From NCBI GenBank assembly GCA_016700055.1, contig CP064997.1:620001-684000 (forward strand): a DNA stretch of 64,000 nucleotides, given 5' to 3'. The position numbers and the translations under genes were made by a program. The notes under the pieces were generated by a model, which saw only the letters and a program-made list of their open reading frames with translations, had not been told where the DNA came from and searched no databases. Shown piece by piece: positions 8,566 to 15,158 of the stretch. The number at the start of each line of letters is the position of its first letter. The first letter of the stretch is position 1. This DNA comes from Actinomycetota bacterium. Lineage in GTDB: Bacteria; Actinomycetota; Acidimicrobiia; Acidimicrobiales; Ilumatobacteraceae.

Positions 8566-8624
8566 CTCGCGTTCTCGGTCGGATCAGTCGCGCTATGTGT
8601 CACAAATCCGACCGAGAACGCGAG
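8566..8624. repeat. Palindromic repeat, copy A (19-bp perfect stem, 21-nt loop)
   Basis: The left arm 8566-8584 and right arm 8606-8624 are perfect 19-bp reverse complements (core GTTCTCGGTCGGAT / ATCCGACCGAGAAC). The 21-nt loop contains CGCTATGTGTCAC. The element sits between the convergent sulfatase and DUF542 genes, where it could end transcription from both sides, but no T-run follows either arm. A near-identical copy occurs at 9712-9760. Confidence 0.85.
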
Positions 8625-8640
8625 GGCTTGGCCGCAGCCT

Positions 8641-9603
8641 TCATCCCCTGCGCAGGGCGGGGATCAGCACGTTGCTCTCCTTGTGCACGTGCAGGTGCGT
8701 GTCAGCCTCTAGCTCGGCCAGCGCTCGATAGCTGGCGACATAGGTGGCGCACCCGTCCTCCGGGACGACATAGCCGCCGGTCACGGCCCGCAGCTGCTCG
8801 AGCAGGCCACCGACCGTCTCGTGCTCGTCCGCGAGCTGGTCGAACTGCTCGGCCAGCTCGGCGACGTCGGCTCGCTGCCCGGGCGATGCGGCCGCGAATC
8901 GACGGATCTCGGGGAACAGGACCTGCTCCTCCTGGACCAGATGCGGTTCGAGGTCGGCGCGCAACTGGTTGTAGAGGTGCTGGACCTCGGCCAGTTCGGG
9001 GTGCCGTTCACCGTGGACCGTGACGATCTTGTCGACCAGCGCGCTGATGCGCGAGAGCTCGGCCCACAGGTAGCCGTGGTGGACGGTCTCGATGTGGTCG
9101 ATCAGGTCGGCTGGGCCGAGCGAGGCCCAAGCAGCCGGCGGTTCGTCGACACGGGCGGCCGACAGCTCGTCGGCGACCACTTGTGGGTCGAGGCCCACGT
9201 CATCAGCCGACTCGGCGAGTGTCCGCGCGCCGTGGCAGCAGTAGTCGAGGCCAAGCCGCTCGAGTTCGGCGGCCAGCGACGGGTGGAGCGTGACGATGTC
9301 GCCGAGCGTCATCGCCGGGTCGATGTAGTGCGGGGCGTCTCGGTGATGGATGCACGTCGACGTCGCGACCGGGTCGAGAGGCACCATCCGGATCTCGTTG
9401 GAGAACATCTCGATGCCATGCAGCCGGTTGCGCACGGTCCCGACGATCACATCGAGCGCGGCGGCGTCGTGGTCGATCTCGATGCACGGCCCGTCGATCG
9501 ATCCGTGCACCTCTCGGACCCCTTCGACGAGCGCGAGGGCATCGAGCGTCTCGTTGAAGCAGTTCGGGCAGTTGGCCCCGTCAATGCGAAGCGAGGTTTG
9601 CAT
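8641..9603 (-). CDS. HMA - DUF542 - hemerythrin fusion protein (RIC/ScdA-like di-iron protein)
   Basis: A 320-residue protein with three parts. Residues 1-70 form a heavy-metal-associated-like domain with Cys12 and Cys15 in 'GANCPNCFNETLDAL'. Residues about 98-150 are the DUF542/ScdA_N domain, with 'LERLGLDYCCHGARTL'. The rest is a hemerythrin-like four-helix bundle: 'IDHIETVHHGYL', 'LYNQLRADLEPHLVQEEQVL', 'DEHETVG' and 'ADTHLHVHKESNVL' supply the His/Glu ligands of a di-iron site. RIC proteins help repair iron-sulfur clusters damaged by nitrosative or oxidative stress (family knowledge). The HMA module in front is an uncommon addition. It is flanked on both sides by copies of the palindromic repeat. 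Confidence 0.85.
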   Translation of the reverse strand: MQTSLRIDGANCPNCFNETLDALALVEGVREVHGSIDGPCIEIDHDAAALDVIVGTVRNRLHGIEMFSNEIRMVPLDPVATSTCIHHRDAPHYIDPAMTLGDIVTLHPSLAAELERLGLDYCCHGARTLAESADDVGLDPQVVADELSAARVDEPPAAWASLGPADLIDHIETVHHGYLWAELSRISALVDKIVTVHGERHPELAEVQHLYNQLRADLEPHLVQEEQVLFPEIRRFAAASPGQRADVAELAEQFDQLADEHETVGGLLEQLRAVTGGYVVPEDGCATYVASYRALAELEADTHLHVHKESNVLIPALRRG

Positions 9604-9711
9604 CGTCGCCCTTCTTCCAGGTGAGGAGTTGGCGCCCAGCCTACCCGCCCAGCAGAGGTATTTCTAGTGTCCGCTGTATTTATCGCGCCGCCGAGTCCGT
9701 CCTGCCCTCAA

Positions 9712-9760
9712 GTTCTCGGTCGGATGAGTCGCGCTATGTGTCACAAATCCGACCGAGAAC
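9712..9760. repeat. Palindromic repeat, copy B (14-bp perfect stem, 21-nt loop)
   Basis: Left arm 9712-9725 and right arm 9747-9760 are reverse complements with a 21-nt loop. Over 52 nt this copy matches copy A with one difference, in the first base of the loop. The outer left arm has decayed. The stop codon of the DUF1801 gene (9741-9743) lies in the loop, so the element contributes the last codons of that gene. Confidence 0.85.
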
Positions 9761-10166
9761 GCGGCGGCTTGCGCGATGAGTTCAGGGTGGCGGCGGCGCG
9801 GATCAGCTCCTGAAGGGCCTTCTCGTCGAGCGATTCGCCCTCGTGGATGTCGATCGCTCGCCTGGTGTTCCCTTCGAGGCTCGAGTTGAAGAGGCCGGTG
9901 GGGTCCTCCAGGGACGCCCCCTTGGCGAACGTCAGCTTCACCACCGACTTGTACGTCTCGCCGGTGCAGAGGATCCCGCCGCGTGACCACACGGGTACAC
10001 CTCGCCACTTCCACTCCTCGACCACGTCGGGGACCGCTTGCTGGACCAGCGAGCGGACGCGGGCCAGCATCTCGCCGCGCCAGTCGCCGAGCTCGTCGAT
10101 CCTCGCGTCGATGAGCTGAGCGGCAGATGCGTCGTCGTTCGGCGACGTGCCGGACTTGTTCTCCAT
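9741..10166 (-). CDS. DUF1801-domain protein (iron-chaperone-like YdhG fold)
   Basis: A 141-residue protein with the DUF1801 pattern: 'ELGDWRGEMLARVRSLVQQA' then 'EEWKWRGVPVWSRGGILC', 'KLTFAKGASLEDP' and 'LFNSSLEGNTRRAIDIHEGE'. Family members are frataxin-like in fold and have been proposed as iron chaperones, but function is uncertain. ATG 10166 begins where family similarity starts; longer frames upstream overlap the restriction gene. The final residues (RSRSDL) and the stop are encoded by palindromic repeat copy B. The gene starts 4 bp after the restriction endonuclease gene ends, so it could be read from the same transcript. Confidence 0.82.
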   Translation of the reverse strand: MENKSGTSPNDDASAAQLIDARIDELGDWRGEMLARVRSLVQQAVPDVVEEWKWRGVPVWSRGGILCTGETYKSVVKLTFAKGASLEDPTGLFNSSLEGNTRRAIDIHEGESLDEKALQELIRAAATLNSSRKPPRSRSDL

Positions 10167-10170
10167 CGAG

Positions 10171-11064
10171 CTAGTCCCTTCGGGCGATTGCGCGCAGATC
10201 GGTGCATGCACGGTAGAGGATGCGTTCGAGCTCGAGATCTGCGGGCACGCCACCTCTACGTCGATAGCTGGGCTGCGAGCGGCCATCGGGCTCGTAGCAG
10301 TAGACGCCTACGGAATCGACTACCTGCTGAGCGGTATGTGCCCATTGGACCGTCCGCAAGAAGTCCGCCTCGCTGATCACCCGCACCGCCATGAAGAAGT
10401 AGATCTTCGGATTGGTCGATCTCAGCCAGGTCGTGAGGTCACCACCGGCCGGCCCGGTAGACGTGCCGACCCCCTCGGCAGTGCGAAGTCGGCTGTACTC
10501 ACCTTTCAGGTCGATCGATTTGAACGCCAGCTCCTTCACACGCTTGTCGAGATCGGCGGAGCCGGGCCTGCCGCTTGGACCTTGCCGGGGGCTGTTGACG
10601 TGCCGCGGGGTGCCCGTCATCTTGGCTTCGAGCAGGAACTCGACAGGACCCGTCGCCGGGTACACCCCGTCGAGGTTGTGCTTGCGGACGATGAGGCCGG
10701 GCACGAGGTTGCGGATGTAGAGGGTCTCCACGCCGGAGCAGTTCTCGAGCAGCAGTGCGAGAAAGTCGTTGAAGAAGTCGCCCTTGCCGTTCTGCAGATC
10801 TGCGGACAGCTGGGACTTCTCCGCGTCGGCCATGTCGGTTCGCCCCGCGGTCGCGGCAACGGAAGCGTCGAACGCCGACATCGCCTCGAGGAATCCAGCC
10901 TCGACCTGGTTCCAACTCTGGGCTCCATCCGCTCTAGCCCGCTGGTACAGGTCGTAGAGCGGCCTGCAGCGGGGATTCGTGGCGACGAGAGTGCTGGTGC
11001 GCCTCCCGATCGGTACGGCGACCGGAGTAGATGCTGCTGTCACCTGGGAAACCGGGTCGGTCAC
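10171..11064 (-). CDS. Putative type II restriction endonuclease, PD-(D/E)xK type
   Basis: A 297-residue protein directly downstream of and overlapping (GTGA) a DNA adenine methyltransferase gene, the standard layout of a type II restriction-modification pair. I do not recognise a named family. A plausible PD-(D/E)xK nuclease core is visible: Asp132 in 'RKHNLDGVYP' and Glu146-x-Lys148 in 'VEFLLEAKMTG', preceded by the helix 'KGDFFNDFLALLLE'. The C-terminal third has a short basic stretch ('SYRRRGG'). It presumably cleaves the sequence protected by the partner methylase; the target cannot be read from the sequence. No C-protein gene is present. Confidence 0.7.
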   Translation of the reverse strand: MTDPVSQVTAASTPVAVPIGRRTSTLVATNPRCRPLYDLYQRARADGAQSWNQVEAGFLEAMSAFDASVAATAGRTDMADAEKSQLSADLQNGKGDFFNDFLALLLENCSGVETLYIRNLVPGLIVRKHNLDGVYPATGPVEFLLEAKMTGTPRHVNSPRQGPSGRPGSADLDKRVKELAFKSIDLKGEYSRLRTAEGVGTSTGPAGGDLTTWLRSTNPKIYFFMAVRVISEADFLRTVQWAHTAQQVVDSVGVYCYEPDGRSQPSYRRRGGVPADLELERILYRACTDLRAIARRD

Positions 11065-12740
11065 GGGTTACCCGCACGGCGAAGTGCCATAGGGTCGATG
11101 CAGTAGAGCGCCGCGGCGACCTCGGTCGCTTTCGAGCGATCGCGAGCCCGGAAGGCCGCTGCGAGTTCCTCCGCTGCCGCGGGCCCGATATCGCCGGGTG
11201 GCGGGACACGGATCTTGCGGAGGTATTGCGCCTGGAAGCGGTAGCAGCCGCCGCGCATCTTCACGCAGTAGGTGCCGACGAAGAGGTTCGTAACGTCGGA
11301 TAACAGGAGCCCGCCGAGCACTTCAAGATCCCATCTGGCGGACGTGACGACGTACAGGTTGTGGTGCGGGTAGTAGCTCCCATCATCGAGGACGGGGTGC
11401 GAGGCGGCCTTGATATCCGGGAGCAGGAGCTTGCGCTGATGTTGGAGGCCCGGCGTCACGCGATCGATGGTCCGAAACCACTCGTCGGGCCGCCGTCGAG
11501 CGACATGGCGGCTTCGTACAGCCAGGCTATGACGGTCGAGATGGGCGGCGAGTCGAGGGTGCGCAGCCAGGTCGACAAGTCCCCCCTCGTCCCACGGGTT
11601 GATGAGGTATTCGCCCGACCAGCGGACAGCTCCTGTGACGATGTCGCGCGCCCGTAGCAGCGGAAGCAGTCGCTGCTGTTCCACTAGCTCCGTGTCCGTT
11701 GTGATGAACACATCGTCAGCACCCGTGGCGATGCCGATTCCCACCTTGGTGCCGGTCTGCGGGTCCTCGAGGGTGGGAAACTCGCGCTCGAGCTGAGCTA
11801 CTAGGGCGAGAGCTTCGGGTGAGCCGGCGGGCCAGTGATCTCGTCCTGAGGACCAGCTCGTGAGCTTCGCGGCGGCGAAGTCCTTCGTGGAGCGGTTGGT
11901 CGCCTTGGGCTCGCCGACCCATCGCTTGAACGTAGCCACGTTCGCCGGACCGAACGTCGGGGTGGTGTCGGCGATGACGACGCGGGTCTGCGGCGCGCGT
12001 CGTAGAACGGTGATTGCGGGGTACGCGGACACGCAGAGCTCGAAGGCGTCGACGTCGTGCATCTTCACCACAGTGTCGACCGCGTAGTCGCGAGTAATGA
12101 GCTCACGGAGGTCCGCCCCGTACTGGTTGTGCATCCAGCGGTCGGCGCAGATGAACGCGAGAGCTCCACCTGGCCTTAGCAACGATAGACCACGCTCGAA
12201 AAACCCGACGTAGAGGTCACTGCGCCCGCGCATCGTCGTGCACGCGGCGCGATATGCCTGCATCGTCGCCACATCGACCTGCTCGAGACGGACGTAGGGC
12301 GGATTGCCGACCACAAAGTCGGCTCCCGCCGGCAGCTCGTCGAGCAAGAAGTCGCCGGCGCGCACCCATGTCGACGCAAGCTCTGTGGCCACATCGACTG
12401 GGACGCCAGCGTCAACGAGCAGCGACTCGACCTCCTTGCGGGCGCGCTCGGCATTGGCTGGCAGAAGGTCGAAGGCAGCGATTTGGCTGCGGCAGTCGCC
12501 AATGTGCTCGACGCCCACTGACTGAAGCAGCCGCTCCACGATCGGGACGAGAAAGCCGCCGGTTCCGCACGAAGGTTCGATCACGACCTTCGAGGCCAGC
12601 GATTCGCCGACTTCGTAGCCGGCCAGATCAAGGATCAACTCGGCAACCCAGCGGCGGGTGAAGACCTCGCCGTGGTTACTTCGAGGGCCGTCCGAGAACT
12701 GGTCGGCAGCTAACAGTGACAATTGCTCTCCTCCGGGCAT
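11061..12740 (-). CDS. Type II N6-adenine DNA methyltransferase (gamma class, Eco57I/TaqI-like)
   Basis: A 559-residue methyltransferase. A motif X-like segment 'GEVFTRRWVAELILDLAGY' opens the catalytic domain. The SAM-binding motif I is 'EPSCGTGGFL' (residues 55-64) and the catalytic motif IV is 'NPPY' (146-149). The order X-I-IV followed by a long C-terminal target-recognition region (about 330-520) is that of gamma-class N6-adenine enzymes. It would methylate the recognition site of the overlapping endonuclease. ATG 12740 is preceded by GGAGG. The gene is divergent from the phosphotransferase gene, with about 210 bp between the starts. Confidence 0.92.
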   Translation of the reverse strand: MPGGEQLSLLAADQFSDGPRSNHGEVFTRRWVAELILDLAGYEVGESLASKVVIEPSCGTGGFLVPIVERLLQSVGVEHIGDCRSQIAAFDLLPANAERARKEVESLLVDAGVPVDVATELASTWVRAGDFLLDELPAGADFVVGNPPYVRLEQVDVATMQAYRAACTTMRGRSDLYVGFFERGLSLLRPGGALAFICADRWMHNQYGADLRELITRDYAVDTVVKMHDVDAFELCVSAYPAITVLRRAPQTRVVIADTTPTFGPANVATFKRWVGEPKATNRSTKDFAAAKLTSWSSGRDHWPAGSPEALALVAQLEREFPTLEDPQTGTKVGIGIATGADDVFITTDTELVEQQRLLPLLRARDIVTGAVRWSGEYLINPWDEGGLVDLAAHPRLAAHLDRHSLAVRSRHVARRRPDEWFRTIDRVTPGLQHQRKLLLPDIKAASHPVLDDGSYYPHHNLYVVTSARWDLEVLGGLLLSDVTNLFVGTYCVKMRGGCYRFQAQYLRKIRVPPPGDIGPAAAEELAAAFRARDRSKATEVAAALYCIDPMALRRAGNP

Positions 12741-12952
12741 AGGCCGGTCCTCCGTAAACTACATGGGCGTCATTCCGACTGGGACGACCGTAGACGTGGG
12801 GTGTCGCGGCGAATCGGAGGAAGCCAAGGTGGGAGCGAAGCTCGCTCGTGAGGCGGGGCGCGACGGGCCAAGCGGGTGTCGTGGCTAGACCGTCGATCAC
12901 GCGGCCGTCGAGGCTTGGAGCCGGTCGCCCGCGCGACGCGCGAGCCTGGCGC
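12741..12952. promoter_or_regulatory. Divergent promoter region of the restriction-modification operon and the phosphotransferase gene
   Basis: This 212-bp gap holds a good ribosome-binding GGAGG for the methylase at about 12751-12756 and AT-richer sequence (GTAGTTTAC) just upstream, a possible -10 for the restriction operon. I see no clear operator palindrome. The phosphotransferase frame is open upstream to about 12848, so part of this gap could be coding if a GTG start were used. Confidence 0.4.
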
Positions 12953-13936
12953 ATGCCCGACGGCGCGACGACCGACGCCTTGCTCGCCGCGCTGCGTCGC
13001 CAGACGAATCGACCCGAGCTGTCGTGGGCCGTCCGACCCGAACCGCTCACCGGTGGCTTCTGGGCGGAGATGTACGTCGTCGAGCTCGCCGACCCGCCGG
13101 CCGAGCTGCAGGGACGCCTCGTCGCCCGGATCATGCCGGAACCGGCCACCGCTGCGTACGAGACAGCCGTGCAGCGCCACCTGATGCGATGCGGCTTCCC
13201 GGTGGCATCGATCCGCTGTGCCGGGGCGCCGAGCAGCGAGCTCGATCGCGGGTGGAGCTTGATGGACTTCGCCCCTGGGCAGCCACTGTTCGCCGGACTT
13301 CGCGTCGCGCAGCCCGCCAGTCTGCTGCGCAGGCTGCCCGACCTGCTGGCCGAGGCCGCCGCCACGCTCCACCGGTGCCCGCCGGAGGAGTTGCGCCGCG
13401 AGCTCACCGGCAACGTCCGCCAGGCCGACATCGTCGCCTTCTTGGGGCGACTCGCTACGGCCGCCGAGGCCGTCGGGCGTCCCGACTTGCAGACCGCGGC
13501 GGAACGCCTGGCGGCCACTGCGCACGAGACACGAGTCATCTGCCACGGCGACCTCCACCCCCTCAACCTGCTCGTCGACGGTGACCGGTGGACGCTGATC
13601 GACTGGCCCTCGTCGGTGCTGGCCGACCCGCACTACGACCTGGCGTTCACCGATCTCCTGCTGGCGAACCCTCCGCTCGGCGGTTCTGCACCGATGCGCG
13701 CCGGCACTCGCGTGATCGGCAGACGGATTGCGAGGCGGTTCCTGCGCACCTACCAACACCGCAGCGGCCTACGCGTCGACGCCGCCCGGCTCGACTGGGG
13801 ACACCGCGCCCATGCGCTGCGTGCCCTCGTCGACCTCGCGACCTGGGAAGCCAACGACGACCTCGCCTCGCACCGTGGGCATCCGTGGTTCACGATGCGG
13901 CCCCTGTTCGAGGCGAAGTTGGCTACGCGACGGTGA
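12953..13936 (+). CDS. Aminoglycoside phosphotransferase (APH) family protein
   Basis: A 327-residue small-molecule kinase. The catalytic Brenner motif 'VICHGDLHPLNLLVDG' (His198-Gly-Asp) and the metal-binding 'LIDWPSSVLADPHYDLAF' follow an N-lobe that begins 'PEPLTGGFWAEMYVVEL' in place of a canonical P-loop. Family members phosphorylate aminoglycosides, homoserine, choline-like or other hydroxyl substrates; nothing here points to antibiotic resistance. ATG 12953 matches the family N-terminus. The 3' end overlaps the convergent SDR gene by 14 bp. Confidence 0.82.
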   Translation: MPDGATTDALLAALRRQTNRPELSWAVRPEPLTGGFWAEMYVVELADPPAELQGRLVARIMPEPATAAYETAVQRHLMRCGFPVASIRCAGAPSSELDRGWSLMDFAPGQPLFAGLRVAQPASLLRRLPDLLAEAAATLHRCPPEELRRELTGNVRQADIVAFLGRLATAAEAVGRPDLQTAAERLAATAHETRVICHGDLHPLNLLVDGDRWTLIDWPSSVLADPHYDLAFTDLLLANPPLGGSAPMRAGTRVIGRRIARRFLRTYQHRSGLRVDAARLDWGHRAHALRALVDLATWEANDDLASHRGHPWFTMRPLFEAKLATRR

Positions 13937-14693
13937 GCCCGCCGTCGATTACCAGTTGGGTACCGGTGACCATCCGGGAGTCGTCGCTCGCCAGGTACAC
14001 CATGCCGTCGACGACCTCTTCGGGGGTCACGAAGCGGCCGAAGGGGACGTTCGTGTTCAGCAGGTCGGCCACCGCTTGGGGATCGATGCCGCCGCCGCCC
14101 ATCATCCCGGCGAGGCGATCCATCATCTCGCTCTTCACCATGCCCGGGTGGATCGTGTTCACTCGGATCCCGCGGGCTGCGCATTCGACGGCAAGGGTGC
14201 GCATGGTGCCGATCACCGCATGCTTGCTGGTGACGTAGGCGATCATGTTCGGGCTGCCGGCAAGGCCCGCCACCGACGACGTGATCACGATGCTGCCACC
14301 GTCGTTCATCGTCGGCAGGACGTACTTCGCCCCGAGGTAGACACCGGTGACGTTGACCTCCATCACCTTCGTGAACATCTCGTCGGGGAAGTCGGTCACC
14401 GGGGCGAACCCGCCTTCGATCCCGGCGTTGTTCAGGAAGACGTCGACCTTGCCGAAGGCCGCCGCCGTCGCCTCGGCGTACGCACGAACTGACTCCGGGT
14501 CGGTCACGTCGGCGGTCACGCCGATCACTCTGTCGCCGGCATCGAGCTCGGCGACCGCCTCGTCGAGTCGTCCACGATCGACGTCGACCAGGCTGATCCC
14601 GCGAGCGCCTTCCGCGAGGAACCGTCGGGCAGCGGCAAGACCGATGACTCCCGCACCCCCGGTGATCAGGGCCGTCTTCCCCTCAAGTCGCAT
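13923..14693 (-). CDS. Short-chain dehydrogenase/reductase (classical SDR)
   Basis: A 256-residue classical SDR. The nucleotide-binding motif is 'ITGGAGVIGLA' (TGxxxGxG); 'LVDVD' at the end of beta-2 has an Asp that favours NAD(H); 'NNAG' is present; the catalytic Ser-Tyr-Lys set is in 'ITSSVAGLAG' and 'YVTSKHA'. 'HPGMVKSEMM' and the C-terminal 'GTQLVIDGG' complete the family pattern. The substrate alcohol or ketone is unknown. DUF302 lies 12 bp upstream in the same orientation, so the two may share a transcript driven from the CsoR-like promoter at 15111-15133. Confidence 0.88.
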   Translation of the reverse strand: MRLEGKTALITGGAGVIGLAAARRFLAEGARGISLVDVDRGRLDEAVAELDAGDRVIGVTADVTDPESVRAYAEATAAAFGKVDVFLNNAGIEGGFAPVTDFPDEMFTKVMEVNVTGVYLGAKYVLPTMNDGGSIVITSSVAGLAGSPNMIAYVTSKHAVIGTMRTLAVECAARGIRVNTIHPGMVKSEMMDRLAGMMGGGGIDPQAVADLLNTNVPFGRFVTPEEVVDGMVYLASDDSRMVTGTQLVIDGGLTVA

Positions 14694-14705
14694 GCCGGAA
14701 CCCTG

Positions 14706-15104
14706 TCACACCGGCTGAGCCGGCGCGGCGTCGGCGACCTCGTCGATCGCCTGACGTAGCCGCGCCGAAACCTCACCGCCGAGCTCGGCGAAGGCCGGAT
14801 CGTCCATCAGCTCGAGCGGGTCGACGGCGGAGACCATCACTCCCCCGGCCACGGCTTCGACGACGACGTTGCACGGCAAGAGCAGGCTCACCGACGGGTC
14901 GAGCTCCAGCGCGCGCTGCGCGAACCCGGGATTGCACGCACCGAGGATCTTGAGGAAGGGCCGCTCGACACCGAGCTTGGCCTTGAAGACGGCGGCGACG
15001 TCGATCTCGGTGAGGACACCGAAGCCCTGGTTGGCCAAAGCCGAGCGGACAGCGGCCTCGGCGTTCTCGGGCGACAGTGCGGTGACGGTGCTGATCGAGT
15101 TCAT
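14706..15104 (-). CDS. DUF302-domain protein
   Basis: A 132-residue soluble DUF302 protein: 'AVRSALANQGFGVLTEIDVA', 'KLGVERPFLKILGACNPGFA' and 'ALELDPSVSLLLPCNVVVEA' are the conserved strands, the last carrying the usual LPCNV. Function is unknown, but the family commonly accompanies metal- or sulfur-stress genes and CsoR-like regulators. There is no ribosome-binding site; a TATAGT -10 element lies 6-8 nt from the ATG, so the mRNA is probably leaderless. A perfect 16-bp palindrome overlaps the promoter. Confidence 0.88.
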   Translation of the reverse strand: MNSISTVTALSPENAEAAVRSALANQGFGVLTEIDVAAVFKAKLGVERPFLKILGACNPGFAQRALELDPSVSLLLPCNVVVEAVAGGVMVSAVDPLELMDDPAFAELGGEVSARLRQAIDEVADAAPAQPV

Positions 15105-15110
15105 GTACCG

Positions 15111-15133
15111 ACTATATACCCCCGGGGGTATGA
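15111..15133 (-). promoter_or_regulatory. CsoR/RcnR-type operator overlapping a leaderless promoter
   Basis: ATACCCCCGGGGGTAT at 15116-15131 is a perfect 16-bp palindrome of the CsoR/FrmR-family type (TACCCC...GGGGTA). On the minus strand it overlaps TATAGT (15112-15117), a good -10 for DUF302, whose ATG follows at 15104. A bound repressor would block this promoter. No CsoR-family gene is present in the window. Confidence 0.7.
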
Positions 15134-15158
15134 CTACGACCAGCCGGACGCGACGACC

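Noticed and set aside
8566..8624. Reading repeat copy A purely as an intrinsic terminator
   Set aside because: No T-run on either side and a near-identical copy including the loop elsewhere; a mobile or dispersed repeat explains the data better, though it may also terminate transcription.
12848..12952. Longer N-terminus for the phosphotransferase from an upstream start
   Set aside because: The 35 extra residues are Arg/Pro/Gly-rich and unlike the family; ATG 12953 begins the conserved part.
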